Positions 7,649 through 13,834 of a stretch of DNA of 20,517 nt are shown here, piece after piece. A program made the position numbers and the translations under genes. Position 1 is the stretch's first letter. Every line of letters starts with the position of its first letter. The notes beneath the pieces are model-generated. The model made no database searches and was not told where the DNA came from. It saw nothing but the letters and a program-made list of their open reading frames with translations. The stretch covers positions 54,773-75,289 of the forward strand of contig DBRH01000071.1 of assembly GCA_002305955.1 (NCBI GenBank), in the 5' to 3' direction. This DNA is from Kosmotogaceae bacterium UBA1373 (GTDB lineage Bacteria > Thermotogota > Thermotogae > Petrotogales > Kosmotogaceae).

Positions 7649-8449
7649 ATGAACGTACGTGAGATAATCGCGTCGAAAGATTCAAGAAAATTATCGATGG
7701 TAACGGCTTTCAGCTACTTCGAGGCGAAGTTCGCTTTAGAGTCGGGGATCGACATGATTCTTGTGGGCGATTCGCTCGGTACATACGTGATGGGTAAGAA
7801 AGATACTCTGTCGGTAACCATGGAAGAGATGCTCTGGTCTCTGAAGGCCGTCCGGCGCGGGGCGAGAGATGGGTTCATCATCGCCGACATGCCCTTCGGT
7901 TCGTACCAGCAATCGAGAGAGAAGGCCGTAGAAAACGCCATCGCTTTTTTACGGCACGGTGCAAACGCATTGAAGATCGAGGGAGGTTATGAAACGGCCG
8001 AGCTGATCAAATACCTTGTCGATAGAGGATTTCCCGTCATGGGCCACGTAGGGATCACTCCTCATCACGCCAGCCTCGAGGGGACGTATCAGGTACAGGG
8101 AAAGGACGAGAAGAGCATCAAGCGCCTCATCGAATCGGTAAAAAACCTTGAAGAGGCCGGGGTCTTCGCGATACTTCTGGAGCTGGTGGTGGAAGAAGTC
8201 GCCGGAAAACTCACTCAGGAAGCCTCCGTTCCCGTGCTGGGACTTGGATCGGGCCGGTTCTGCGATGGACAGTTCTTGAAGTGGCACGATCTTCTGGGCA
8301 TAAACGATGAATCTGAGCCGAGGTACGTTAAAAGGTACGCCAATTTGAAGGAGAACATCGTGAGCGCCCTGAAACACTTCGACCGGGACGTTAAAGAAGG
8401 GAGGTTCCCGATAGAGGATCATGCCTTCGGTGGAGGAGAAGAGATCTAG
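7649..8449 (+). CDS. panB: Ketopantoate hydroxymethyltransferase
   Basis: Transfers a hydroxymethyl group from 5,10-methylene-THF to 2-oxoisovalerate, giving ketopantoate, the first committed step of pantothenate/CoA synthesis. The (beta/alpha)8 enzyme shows the metal and substrate ligands expected from the E. coli structure: Asp41 in ILVGDSLG, Asp80 in IADMPFGSYQ and Glu111 in LKIEGG. The catalytic Glu is near 178 (ILLELV), and the PVMGHVGITP and GRFCDGQ blocks are also present. Length 266 is normal. The early motif reads TAFSYFEAKFA instead of the more usual TAYDYP, a modest divergence. Start ATG follows GGAAGGTG with about 8 bases of spacer. panC and panD are not adjacent; the next genes are a mini-ORF and birA. 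Confidence 0.97.
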   Translation: MNVREIIASKDSRKLSMVTAFSYFEAKFALESGIDMILVGDSLGTYVMGKKDTLSVTMEEMLWSLKAVRRGARDGFIIADMPFGSYQQSREKAVENAIAFLRHGANALKIEGGYETAELIKYLVDRGFPVMGHVGITPHHASLEGTYQVQGKDEKSIKRLIESVKNLEEAGVFAILLELVVEEVAGKLTQEASVPVLGLGSGRFCDGQFLKWHDLLGINDESEPRYVKRYANLKENIVSALKHFDRDVKEGRFPIEDHAFGGGEEI

Positions 8450-8460
8450 AAAAGGTGATA

Positions 8461-8520
8461 ATGATCCGTCTTGAACTGGCGGGCCAAATAACAAACTTGG
8501 AGAGGGATGAAGCGATTTGA
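8461..8520 (+). CDS. Putative 19-aa mini-ORF coupled to birA
   Basis: A complete 20-codon frame starts with ATG 11 bases after the panB stop, has AAAGGTGATA just upstream as a plausible ribosome binding site, and ends in TGA whose last base is the first base of the birA ATG (TGATG). The peptide would be MIRLELAGQITNLERDEAI. birA itself has only a distant GAGGG, so reinitiation after this mini-ORF could supply birA translation. No homologue is recognised. It could be a leader peptide, a genuine small protein, or a chance frame. Confidence 0.45.
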   Translation: MIRLELAGQITNLERDEAI

Positions 8521-9245
8521 TGATCGGGGAGAAGATAATCTCTTTCTCTGAAATAGATTCGACCAATAAATTCGCCATAGAGAATCTCGACAGGCTGCCT
8601 TACGGCACGGTTATCTGGTCTCTATCGCAGACTTTCGCCTACGGAAGATACGGTCGCTCGTGGTCTTCTGGTGACGGCGGACTCTGGTTTTCGATAATTT
8701 TTAAACCGCTTCAAATAACAGAACCGAACGCATACACGAAACTTCTATCCGTTGCGGTTGTTGAGACCGTTAGGGATCTGAAGTACAGAAACGCTCAGAT
8801 AAAATGGCCTAACGATATTCTCATCGATGGGAAGAAGGTTGCGGGAATACTGACCGAATCGGTTTTCGCCGGAGAAAGACTGAAAGGAATCGTCGTGGGG
8901 GTCGGTTTGAACGTGAACAACGAGCTGCCTAAGGAGCTCTTGAGTTCTGCAACTTCGCTCTCTTACTTGAAAAACGAATATATTCCTCTGAACCTGCTGA
9001 TAGAGAAAATACTCCGCAGGGTTGAGGTCTTGAGAAAGAAGTATATGATAAAGGGAAAGACCAAGTATCTCACGAGAAGGTGGAAGAAGCTTCAGGCCTT
9101 CGTCGAGGGGGATGAAATAACCGTATCTCTCAACGAAAACGAGAAATTGACAGGTATAATAAAGAGGATCTCCCCGGTGTCACTTCAGCTGCAATCTTAC
9201 GACGGGGAGATCCACAACGTAGTTTCGGGTGAAATTATTCTTTGA
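8520..9245 (+). CDS. birA: Biotin--protein ligase (BirA/BPL, no DNA-binding domain)
   Basis: Activates biotin to biotinoyl-AMP and attaches it to the lysine of biotin carboxyl carrier proteins. The catalytic core begins at once with IDSTNKFA, followed by QTFAYGRYGRSW in the place of the biotin/AMP loop, KWPNDILIDGKKVAGIL, and GIVVGVGLNVN. A C-terminal SH3-like BPL_C domain follows (GDEITVSLNEN, LTGIIKRISP). At 241 residues it lacks the N-terminal helix-turn-helix of E. coli BirA, so it should not be a repressor. The normally invariant GRGRRG loop is altered (AYGRYG), although the key second Arg is kept. ATG at 8520 overlaps the mini-ORF stop; the in-frame TTG at 8517 is an alternative. The 3' end overlaps the convergent S4 gene by 11 bp. 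Confidence 0.93.
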   Translation: MIGEKIISFSEIDSTNKFAIENLDRLPYGTVIWSLSQTFAYGRYGRSWSSGDGGLWFSIIFKPLQITEPNAYTKLLSVAVVETVRDLKYRNAQIKWPNDILIDGKKVAGILTESVFAGERLKGIVVGVGLNVNNELPKELLSSATSLSYLKNEYIPLNLLIEKILRRVEVLRKKYMIKGKTKYLTRRWKKLQAFVEGDEITVSLNENEKLTGIIKRISPVSLQLQSYDGEIHNVVSGEIIL

Positions 9246-9459
9246 TCTCTTTCAATATCTCTATTTCAAAGTCTTCCAGAACTTTAACCACCAGCGTTCG
9301 ATTGGAATATCTTATCGAGATTGTGTCTCCCGGCTTTACTTCTGAAGACGGTTTGGCCTGAATCCCGTTTCTCGATATGAAGCCCTTTTCGATCGCTTCT
9401 TTGGCGAGTATTCTTCTCTTTATGATTCTGCTCTGTTTCAGGAATTTATCCAGTCTCAA
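9235..9459 (-). CDS. rqcP: Small S4-domain RNA-binding protein, RqcP/YabO type
   Basis: Stand-alone S4 RNA-binding domain of 74 residues beginning MRLDKFLKQSRIIKRR, then ILAKEAIEKGFISRNG, AKPSSEVKPGDTISIRY. This closely follows Bacillus YabO/RqcP, which binds stalled 50S subunits and works with RqcH in alanine tailing of incomplete nascent chains; Hsp15 is the proteobacterial relative. RqcH is not in the window, so the role is inferred from family. I chose TTG at 9459: AGGGGTGG lies six bases upstream and the protein then begins exactly where the family does. The frame extends to a GTG at 9483 without a ribosome binding site. Convergent with birA, overlapping by 11 bp. Confidence 0.85.
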   Translation of the reverse strand: MRLDKFLKQSRIIKRRILAKEAIEKGFISRNGIQAKPSSEVKPGDTISIRYSNRTLVVKVLEDFEIEILKEIKE

Positions 9460-9483
9460 CCCCGACCACCCCTGAGTATACAC

Positions 9484-9513
9484 TTGACTAACACTATGTC
9501 GAAAGGGTATAAT
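9484..9513 (+). promoter_or_regulatory. Near-consensus sigma70 promoter without a downstream gene
   Basis: TTGACT at 9484-9489 and a perfect TATAAT at 9508-9513 are separated by 18 bp, one of the best-looking promoters in the window. No plus-strand gene follows; an intrinsic terminator begins about 13 bases after the expected start point near 9520. Confidence 0.6.
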
Positions 9514-9521
9514 AATGTCAA
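9493..9521 (-). promoter_or_regulatory. Candidate promoter of the S4-domain gene
   Basis: On the minus strand, TTGACA (9521-9516) is followed after 17 bp by CATAGT (9498-9493), matching TATAAT at 4 of 6 positions. Transcription would begin near 9486, just before the ribosome binding site at 9473-9466. It overlaps the opposing plus-strand promoter at 9484-9513. Confidence 0.45.
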
Positions 9522-9571
9522 CGAGATGTTCTGCCCCGCGCTACTCCGCTTGGCGAAGGGGCTCTTTTTTT
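9520..9571 (+). ncRNA. Possible ~50-nt terminated transcript
   Basis: The interval between the predicted start point and the end of the U-tract would yield an RNA of about 50 nt, made almost entirely of the terminator hairpin. It could be a small RNA, an abortive product, or a remnant of a lost gene. Its only support is the promoter upstream and the terminator inside it. A 30-codon frame from ATG at 9525 crosses the hairpin and runs past the U-tract, so it is unlikely to be translated. Confidence 0.3.
9533..9571 (+). terminator. Intrinsic terminator on the plus strand
   Basis: GCCCC (9533-9537) pairs with GGGGC (9558-9562), with an inner CGC/GCG helix, and is followed by TC and seven T. The U-tract is only on the plus strand, so it does not end the minus-strand gene that stops here. 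It could terminate the 9484 promoter or readthrough from panB-birA. Confidence 0.7.
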
Positions 9572-10904
9572 ATTTGATCAAAAGTATACCTTTCACTGCG
9601 CCACTCTGTGCAAGATAACTCGTGCCGAAAAGCAGACCACTGTTGATATCCATTCCCATCAATCCGGTTAGGACATATCCGCTATCCACGAAGAACCTGG
9701 CGAAACCTGGTTCGTGAATCATCGAAGAGAGCTCGGCATAGGCTGCTGAATTCAACAACGGGACACTGTTGTCGAGCGTCTGAACCGTCTTATCTCTATC
9801 TCTGGAGGAGATGAACAACCATCCGTTATCTATCCACATGTGCTGACCTTCCACGAGTAGAGTATCTCCTTTGACTTCAATTTTTGTTTCGGGACTCGAT
9901 TTTTCGATGGAATTTTTGAGGACATCCAGTGAACCGCTAAACCCCACTCTCGCTATATAGGTGATATTCATCTGGGATGTCTGGGATGAGGAAGTTCCCT
10001 GAGAGCCCATCAAACTGGCGAAGATATCGTCAACGGAGAGATCTATATCGACCAGGAAGTCGCCGGTAAGGTAGTCGTCTAGCTCGTCGGTGTTGAGATT
10101 TCCCGGGACCAGGCCTTCGATATCCAGAGGAACGGAGGTTAGCTGATCTCCGGCGTAGTCTGCCAGCATGCTTATATCGCCTAGCCTGGCGAATATGGAA
10201 ACCAGCGGAAGGTGACTCATGTCTTCCAGGTCTGTGACCTCTCCACCGGAGAAGGCTTTCCTGAAGGCCTCTATGCTTTCTTCGGTCGTCGGAAGGGTCA
10301 AAGTTTCCATCACGATAAGCTTGTCCTGGTTTCTGAAGGAAGCCTTTGTGAGGCTTTCGTCCATCTCCGAATAGAGATAACCGAATCCTGCCGGAAGGCC
10401 GTCTATGAGTTTCGTCGAATCGAAGCCTCTGACAGCCTGAGAGTACTGATCGATGTCCCCGACGTACAGGTATTCGCTGTCGGTAGCCATCTTTATCTTG
10501 AAATCAACCGGAAGAAGTTGCGGCAGTATCTTTTCGGCTGCGCTTTTCAGAGTCCTCGGATCCTTCATAGGGCCAAGAACAGCTATCAATCGGTCGTCGC
10601 CCGAGGAATCTCTCCAAACCGCAAGCCCAAGATCGCCATCGAAGGCTTTGTAGATGTCCTTAGGATCCAGTCCGTTGTTGTAGGCCAGCATTTCTACGTA
10701 CTGGGCCACCAGCTGTTCAATGGCCAGCTGGTTAAGTATCATATCCATCAAAACGACTTCCTTAGATTTGGCGTAGTTTTCTTTCAAATCCTCCATAACG
10801 AGTACGGTATGGGAATCTGAGGGAAGCCTTTCGGCCATCGAGGTTACGCTGGCCAGAGAAACAGCGGCTATCGTCAAAACCACTAAAAAGCATATCTTTT
10901 TCAA
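9570..10904 (-). CDS. Exported protein of unknown function, DUF3352-like
   Basis: Function not recognised. The 444-residue protein starts MKKI, followed by a hydrophobic segment (FLVVLTIAAVSLASV) ending in TSMAER, a typical Sec signal peptide with a possible cleavage after SMA; there is no convincing lipobox. The mature part is acidic, with repeated blocks such as LPSDSHTVLVMEDL, DLGLAVWRD, DRLIAVLGPMKDP and SEYLYVGD, a layout resembling DUF3352-type extracytoplasmic proteins built from repeated beta-alpha units. A serine/threonine-rich linker (SQGTSSSQTSQ) separates two halves. The frame opens at GTG 10913, but that codon lies inside the ribosome binding site; AAGGAGGTG is followed six bases later by TTG at 10904, which I take as the start. 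Divergent from an ABC-2 permease with a shared control region. Confidence 0.75.
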   Translation of the reverse strand: MKKICFLVVLTIAAVSLASVTSMAERLPSDSHTVLVMEDLKENYAKSKEVVLMDMILNQLAIEQLVAQYVEMLAYNNGLDPKDIYKAFDGDLGLAVWRDSSGDDRLIAVLGPMKDPRTLKSAAEKILPQLLPVDFKIKMATDSEYLYVGDIDQYSQAVRGFDSTKLIDGLPAGFGYLYSEMDESLTKASFRNQDKLIVMETLTLPTTEESIEAFRKAFSGGEVTDLEDMSHLPLVSIFARLGDISMLADYAGDQLTSVPLDIEGLVPGNLNTDELDDYLTGDFLVDIDLSVDDIFASLMGSQGTSSSQTSQMNITYIARVGFSGSLDVLKNSIEKSSPETKIEVKGDTLLVEGQHMWIDNGWLFISSRDRDKTVQTLDNSVPLLNSAAYAELSSMIHEPGFARFFVDSGYVLTGLMGMDINSGLLFGTSYLAQSGAVKGILLIK

Positions 10905-10963
10905 ACCGTCCACCTCCTTAGTGCTGTTGTCTTCTATGACACTTGAACTCCCGAGCTGGTTCT

Positions 10964-10985
10964 CGATGATATAATTCTATCATCG
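10964..10985. repeat. Perfect 8+8 bp inverted repeat (candidate operator)
   Basis: CGATGATA (10964-10971) and TATCATCG (10978-10985) are exact inverted copies around TAATTC. The repeat covers the extended -10 box of the plus-strand promoter in the divergent gap, so a dimeric regulator or an RNA stem are both conceivable. Confidence 0.55.
10967..10975 (+). promoter_or_regulatory. Extended -10 promoter for the ABC-2 permease
   Basis: TGATATAAT is a perfect TGnTATAAT extended -10 element about 65 bp before the permease start. The nearest -35-like TTGAAC (10943-10948) is 21 bp away, too far, but extended -10 promoters can work without one. The element sits within the inverted repeat. Confidence 0.5.
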
Positions 10986-11040
10986 TACGGTTCTGACCGG
11001 TATCGCGAGAAATAATTCGCTTGGCGTGGAGGCTAATCAA

Positions 11041-12177
11041 TTGAAATTCCCAGGGCTTTTGCTGAACGATCTACTTCTGATGAGAAAGTCTCGAGCTTTC
11101 GTTCTGCTGTTGTTTCTGCTGCCTCTGATACTGGCCCTCATTTCTACCATAACATCGGAAAGCGGTGGCTATACGGACCTGAAAATCGCGATCGTCAACG
11201 AAGACAAAACCTTCATAGGTCTCTTTTTCCTGCAATACGCCACTTCAATGCTCAAGGGCGAGAACATAGTGCAGCTCTCTAGTAGAGACCAGATAGACGG
11301 AGTGCTGGAAGACCTAGACGGGGTCTTCATCATTCCAAGGGGATTCGCGAACAAACTCCTGTTCCAGGAACCGTCCGAATTGATCTTCGTACCTAATCCG
11401 GGATCGATGCAAACGGCCGTCGCGATCTACCAGGTGCTCAACAACGTGTTGAAAGAGTTCAAAGCTCTTCCCGTGGTGGCCGATCCGGAGTTCATGAAGG
11501 GTGTGGAGATAGACCCGGAGTACGTTGCTCCGGCGATCACCGTCGAAGGAATTCGCGAGAGGAAATTGAACTTTTCTTCTCTGCTATTCCCCATGGTTCT
11601 TTCGATAACCATAATGTTTGTGACCGCCATTGGAGCGGCAAGCGGAACCTTCGAGGATAGGCGGAACGGAGTGATCGACCTGTTGAAACTCTCTAATCTC
11701 TCCGGGATGAGTTATATGGCCGCCAAGACGCTCAGTTTCTCCATCTTTTCCACTCTTCAGGTTCTGGTGTTCCTTCTGGCCGGAAAGGTTCTGGGTCTCG
11801 ATGTGGCTTCGAACATCTTCCTTTATCTGCTGGTCATCGAAGTTTATATAGTTCTCTTCACCTCGATCGGCCTCTCGATCGGGATGGTCTTCAGCTCTTC
11901 GAGGAGCGCCCAGTTGACGTCTGTTACTCTGGTCACCTCGTTGTTGATACTGAGCGGTACCATAATTCCTCACTCGATGTTTCCCGACTGGTTGGGGATC
12001 TTCAGCAAAAATCTCCCTACAACCCGTTTGATGGTCTCTCTCCAGGGGGTCTCGATGCTGGATTTCACCATAGGTAAGGTCCTTTATCCTGTTCTGATAT
12101 CGCTGCTGATCTCGATATCTTTGATCTTCCTGTCGAGTTTCATGTATTCCAGGGAGTCGATCACGATGGCCGAGTAG
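11041..12177 (+). CDS. ABC-2 type transporter permease (orphan)
   Basis: Six-helix membrane component of an ABC-2 exporter. A first helix (FVLLLFLLPLILALIST) follows a short cytoplasmic start (LLLNDLLLMRKSRA). Then come about 150 extracytoplasmic residues (KIAIVNEDKT, DGVFIIPRGFANKL), and five C-terminal helices with the family-typical GTFEDRRNGVIDLLKLSNLS coupling region after the second helix and SGTIIPHSMFPDW near the fifth. The layout resembles NatB/YhgE-type permeases. The frame opens at GTG 11026, but this codon is part of the GGAGG ribosome binding site; TTG at 11041 follows after eight bases and gives 378 residues. No ATPase gene is adjacent, so the partner must be encoded elsewhere. 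Substrate unknown. Confidence 0.85.
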   Translation: MKFPGLLLNDLLLMRKSRAFVLLLFLLPLILALISTITSESGGYTDLKIAIVNEDKTFIGLFFLQYATSMLKGENIVQLSSRDQIDGVLEDLDGVFIIPRGFANKLLFQEPSELIFVPNPGSMQTAVAIYQVLNNVLKEFKALPVVADPEFMKGVEIDPEYVAPAITVEGIRERKLNFSSLLFPMVLSITIMFVTAIGAASGTFEDRRNGVIDLLKLSNLSGMSYMAAKTLSFSIFSTLQVLVFLLAGKVLGLDVASNIFLYLLVIEVYIVLFTSIGLSIGMVFSSSRSAQLTSVTLVTSLLILSGTIIPHSMFPDWLGIFSKNLPTTRLMVSLQGVSMLDFTIGKVLYPVLISLLISISLIFLSSFMYSRESITMAE

Positions 12178-12186
12178 CTACGAAGA

Positions 12187-12215
12187 TTGACTGAGCTGTA
12201 GAAAAAAGGTATAAT
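12187..12215 (+). promoter_or_regulatory. Promoter of the rimP-nusA-fur operon
   Basis: TTGACT (12187-12192), a 17 bp spacer and a perfect TATAAT (12210-12215) lie immediately after the permease stop codon. Transcription should begin near 12222, giving a leader of about 77 nt that contains the terminator hairpin. Confidence 0.8.
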
Positions 12216-12252
12216 CCCATGTAGTAAGTCGTATTGTAATACTCCCAAAGGG

Positions 12253-12280
12253 AGAGGGCTTTTGTCGCCCTCTATTTTTT
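12253..12280 (+). terminator. Intrinsic terminator/attenuator in the rimP leader
   Basis: AGAGGGC (12253-12259) and GCCCTCT (12267-12273) form a 7 bp stem with a 7-nt loop, followed by a U-tract (12275-12280). It lies between the promoter and the rimP ribosome binding site. Just before it, CTCCC-AAA-GGGAG (12242-12254) can form a small hairpin sharing two bases with the terminator stem, and GTATTGTAATAC (12231-12242) is a further palindrome. Position suggests attenuation rather than gene-end termination. Confidence 0.75.
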
Positions 12281-12298
12281 ATTATGGTGGTGTTGATT

Positions 12299-12757
12299 AT
12301 GGAAGACCTGAAGGAAGAGCTTAGAGAACTTGCCGAGGAGGTAGCGAAGAGTCTTGGATTCTCTGTGTACGACTTCAGTTTTTCCAGAAGAGGAAGGAAG
12401 AGACTCCTCAAAGTCACTATAGACAAACTGGAGGGATACGTATCGATAAAGGATTGTGAAGCCTTTTCCAACAGTTTTGGAAAGGCTCTGGATACGGCCG
12501 ATATAGTGCCTTTTCCTTACGATCTCGTCGTTGAGTCGCCCGGTGTCGAGAGGGCACTTAGAAACATGGATGAATTCAAAAGATTCACCGGTGAGAAAGT
12601 CAAAATCGTTTTCAATGAACCGTTAAACGGAAATTCCACACTTTCGGGAAAGATCTTATCTTGCGAAGGAAAGAAGATCGTCGTCGAAAGTGCGGATAAT
12701 CAAATGGAAGTGGTCATATCTTTCGAGAATGTCAAAAGAGCAAACTTAAAATTATGA
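12299..12757 (+). CDS. rimP: Ribosome maturation factor RimP
   Basis: Assists assembly of the 30S subunit. The 152-residue reading matches the family (about 150). It has an N-terminal alpha/beta domain with LGFSVYDFSFSRRGRKRLLKV-type strands and the DYE-like KLEGYVSIKDCEAFS region. The hallmark LVVESPGVERALRNMDEF loop and a C-terminal SH3-like barrel (GEKVKIVF, LSGKILSCEGKKIVVE) follow. The start is ATG at 12299, preceded by GGTGGTG at 6 bases; ATG at 12284 abuts the terminator U-tract and has no ribosome binding site. First gene of the operon, 22 bp before nusA. Confidence 0.94.
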   Translation: MEDLKEELRELAEEVAKSLGFSVYDFSFSRRGRKRLLKVTIDKLEGYVSIKDCEAFSNSFGKALDTADIVPFPYDLVVESPGVERALRNMDEFKRFTGEKVKIVFNEPLNGNSTLSGKILSCEGKKIVVESADNQMEVVISFENVKRANLKL

Positions 12758-12779
12758 TACATAACAGCGAGGTGTTACC

Positions 12780-13808
12780 GTGAATCTCAATCTCTTAGAA
12801 GCTTTGGATCAGCTTGAGCAGGATAAGGGAATCGAAAAAGATGAGGTAATAAACATACTTGAAAAGGCCCTGCAGAGTGCCTACAAGAAGAATTTCGCTT
12901 CCGAGAGTGATGTCGAAGTGCACATAGACCGGCTAACCGGCGATATCGAAGTTTACGAGGTGCTGACGATCGTGGAAGAGATCGAGAACCAGGCTACCGA
13001 GACAACACTCGAGGAGGCTTTGAAGATAAGCTCCGGTGCAGAGATCGGGGCGACCATCGAAAGAAAACTGAACATCAAGAAGTTCAAAAGAATAGCCGCC
13101 CAGACGGCCAGACAGGTATTGATTCAAAAGATCAGGGAAAAGGAAAAGGAAAATCTCTTCGACAAATATGTTGACATAAAGGGTACCGTCAGCACTTCGG
13201 AGGTTCTCAGAATAACCCCTGAATGGGTAGATTTGAGAATTGGAAAGATAGAGACCCGCATTCCGACCAAAGAGTTGATACCCGGTGAGCAGCCCAGACT
13301 GAACAGCCTGATGAAAGTTTACGTCGTCGATGTATCGAAATCCTCGAAAGGACCGAGGATCATGGTTACGAGAAAGATGCCGGAATTCGTCGTGGAGCTT
13401 CTCAAACTGCAGGTCCCCGAGATAGCCAGTGGGGATGTGACCGTCAAATCGATAGCCAGGGAGGAAGGGATAAGATCGAAGGTAGCAGTCTACAGCCAGA
13501 ACGCAAAGGTAGATCCCGTCGGAGCCTGTATAGGTGAGAGCGGAACTAGAATCGCCGAAGTTTTGCGCGAGATAAAGCCGGAAAAAGTCGATATACTTCG
13601 CTGGAGCAACGATCCAGCCGAGCTGGTAGGAAACTCCATCGCTCCTGCGACCGCTCTGGAGGTTAGAGTCGTGAGTTCCCAGAACCGTGAAGCGGTGGTT
13701 TATGTCTCTCCAACACAGCTTTCGCTGGCAATAGGAAAGGGCGGGCAGAACGCCAGACTGGCCGCGAAGCTCACGGGCTGGAAGATCGATATAAAACCAA
13801 TCATGTAG
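12780..13808 (+). CDS. nusA: Transcription termination/antitermination factor NusA
   Basis: RNA polymerase-associated factor that modulates pausing, intrinsic termination and antitermination. Domains in order: N-terminal RNAP-binding domain (about 1-125), S1 domain (about 130-200, GTVSTSEVLRITPEWVDL), KH1 (about 205-275, with PVGACIGESGTRIAEV) and KH2 (about 280-342, with LAIGKGGQNARLAAKLTGW). At 342 residues it ends right after KH2, like the Thermotoga protein, and lacks the acidic repeats of E. coli NusA. The GTG start follows GAGGTG with a 5-base spacer. It lies behind rimP, the widely conserved order, but the usual infB and rbfA do not follow; a Fur-family gene does. The upstream attenuator-like terminator makes autogenous control plausible. 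Confidence 0.97.
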   Translation: MNLNLLEALDQLEQDKGIEKDEVINILEKALQSAYKKNFASESDVEVHIDRLTGDIEVYEVLTIVEEIENQATETTLEEALKISSGAEIGATIERKLNIKKFKRIAAQTARQVLIQKIREKEKENLFDKYVDIKGTVSTSEVLRITPEWVDLRIGKIETRIPTKELIPGEQPRLNSLMKVYVVDVSKSSKGPRIMVTRKMPEFVVELLKLQVPEIASGDVTVKSIAREEGIRSKVAVYSQNAKVDPVGACIGESGTRIAEVLREIKPEKVDILRWSNDPAELVGNSIAPATALEVRVVSSQNREAVVYVSPTQLSLAIGKGGQNARLAAKLTGWKIDIKPIM

Positions 13809-13834
13809 TTTTATCTCATGAATGGAGGTTTATC

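Noticed and set aside
9525..9617. 30-codon frame starting within the short promoter-terminator unit
   Set aside because: It reads through the terminator hairpin and U-tract and into the antisense of the next gene; only a weak GAG precedes it.
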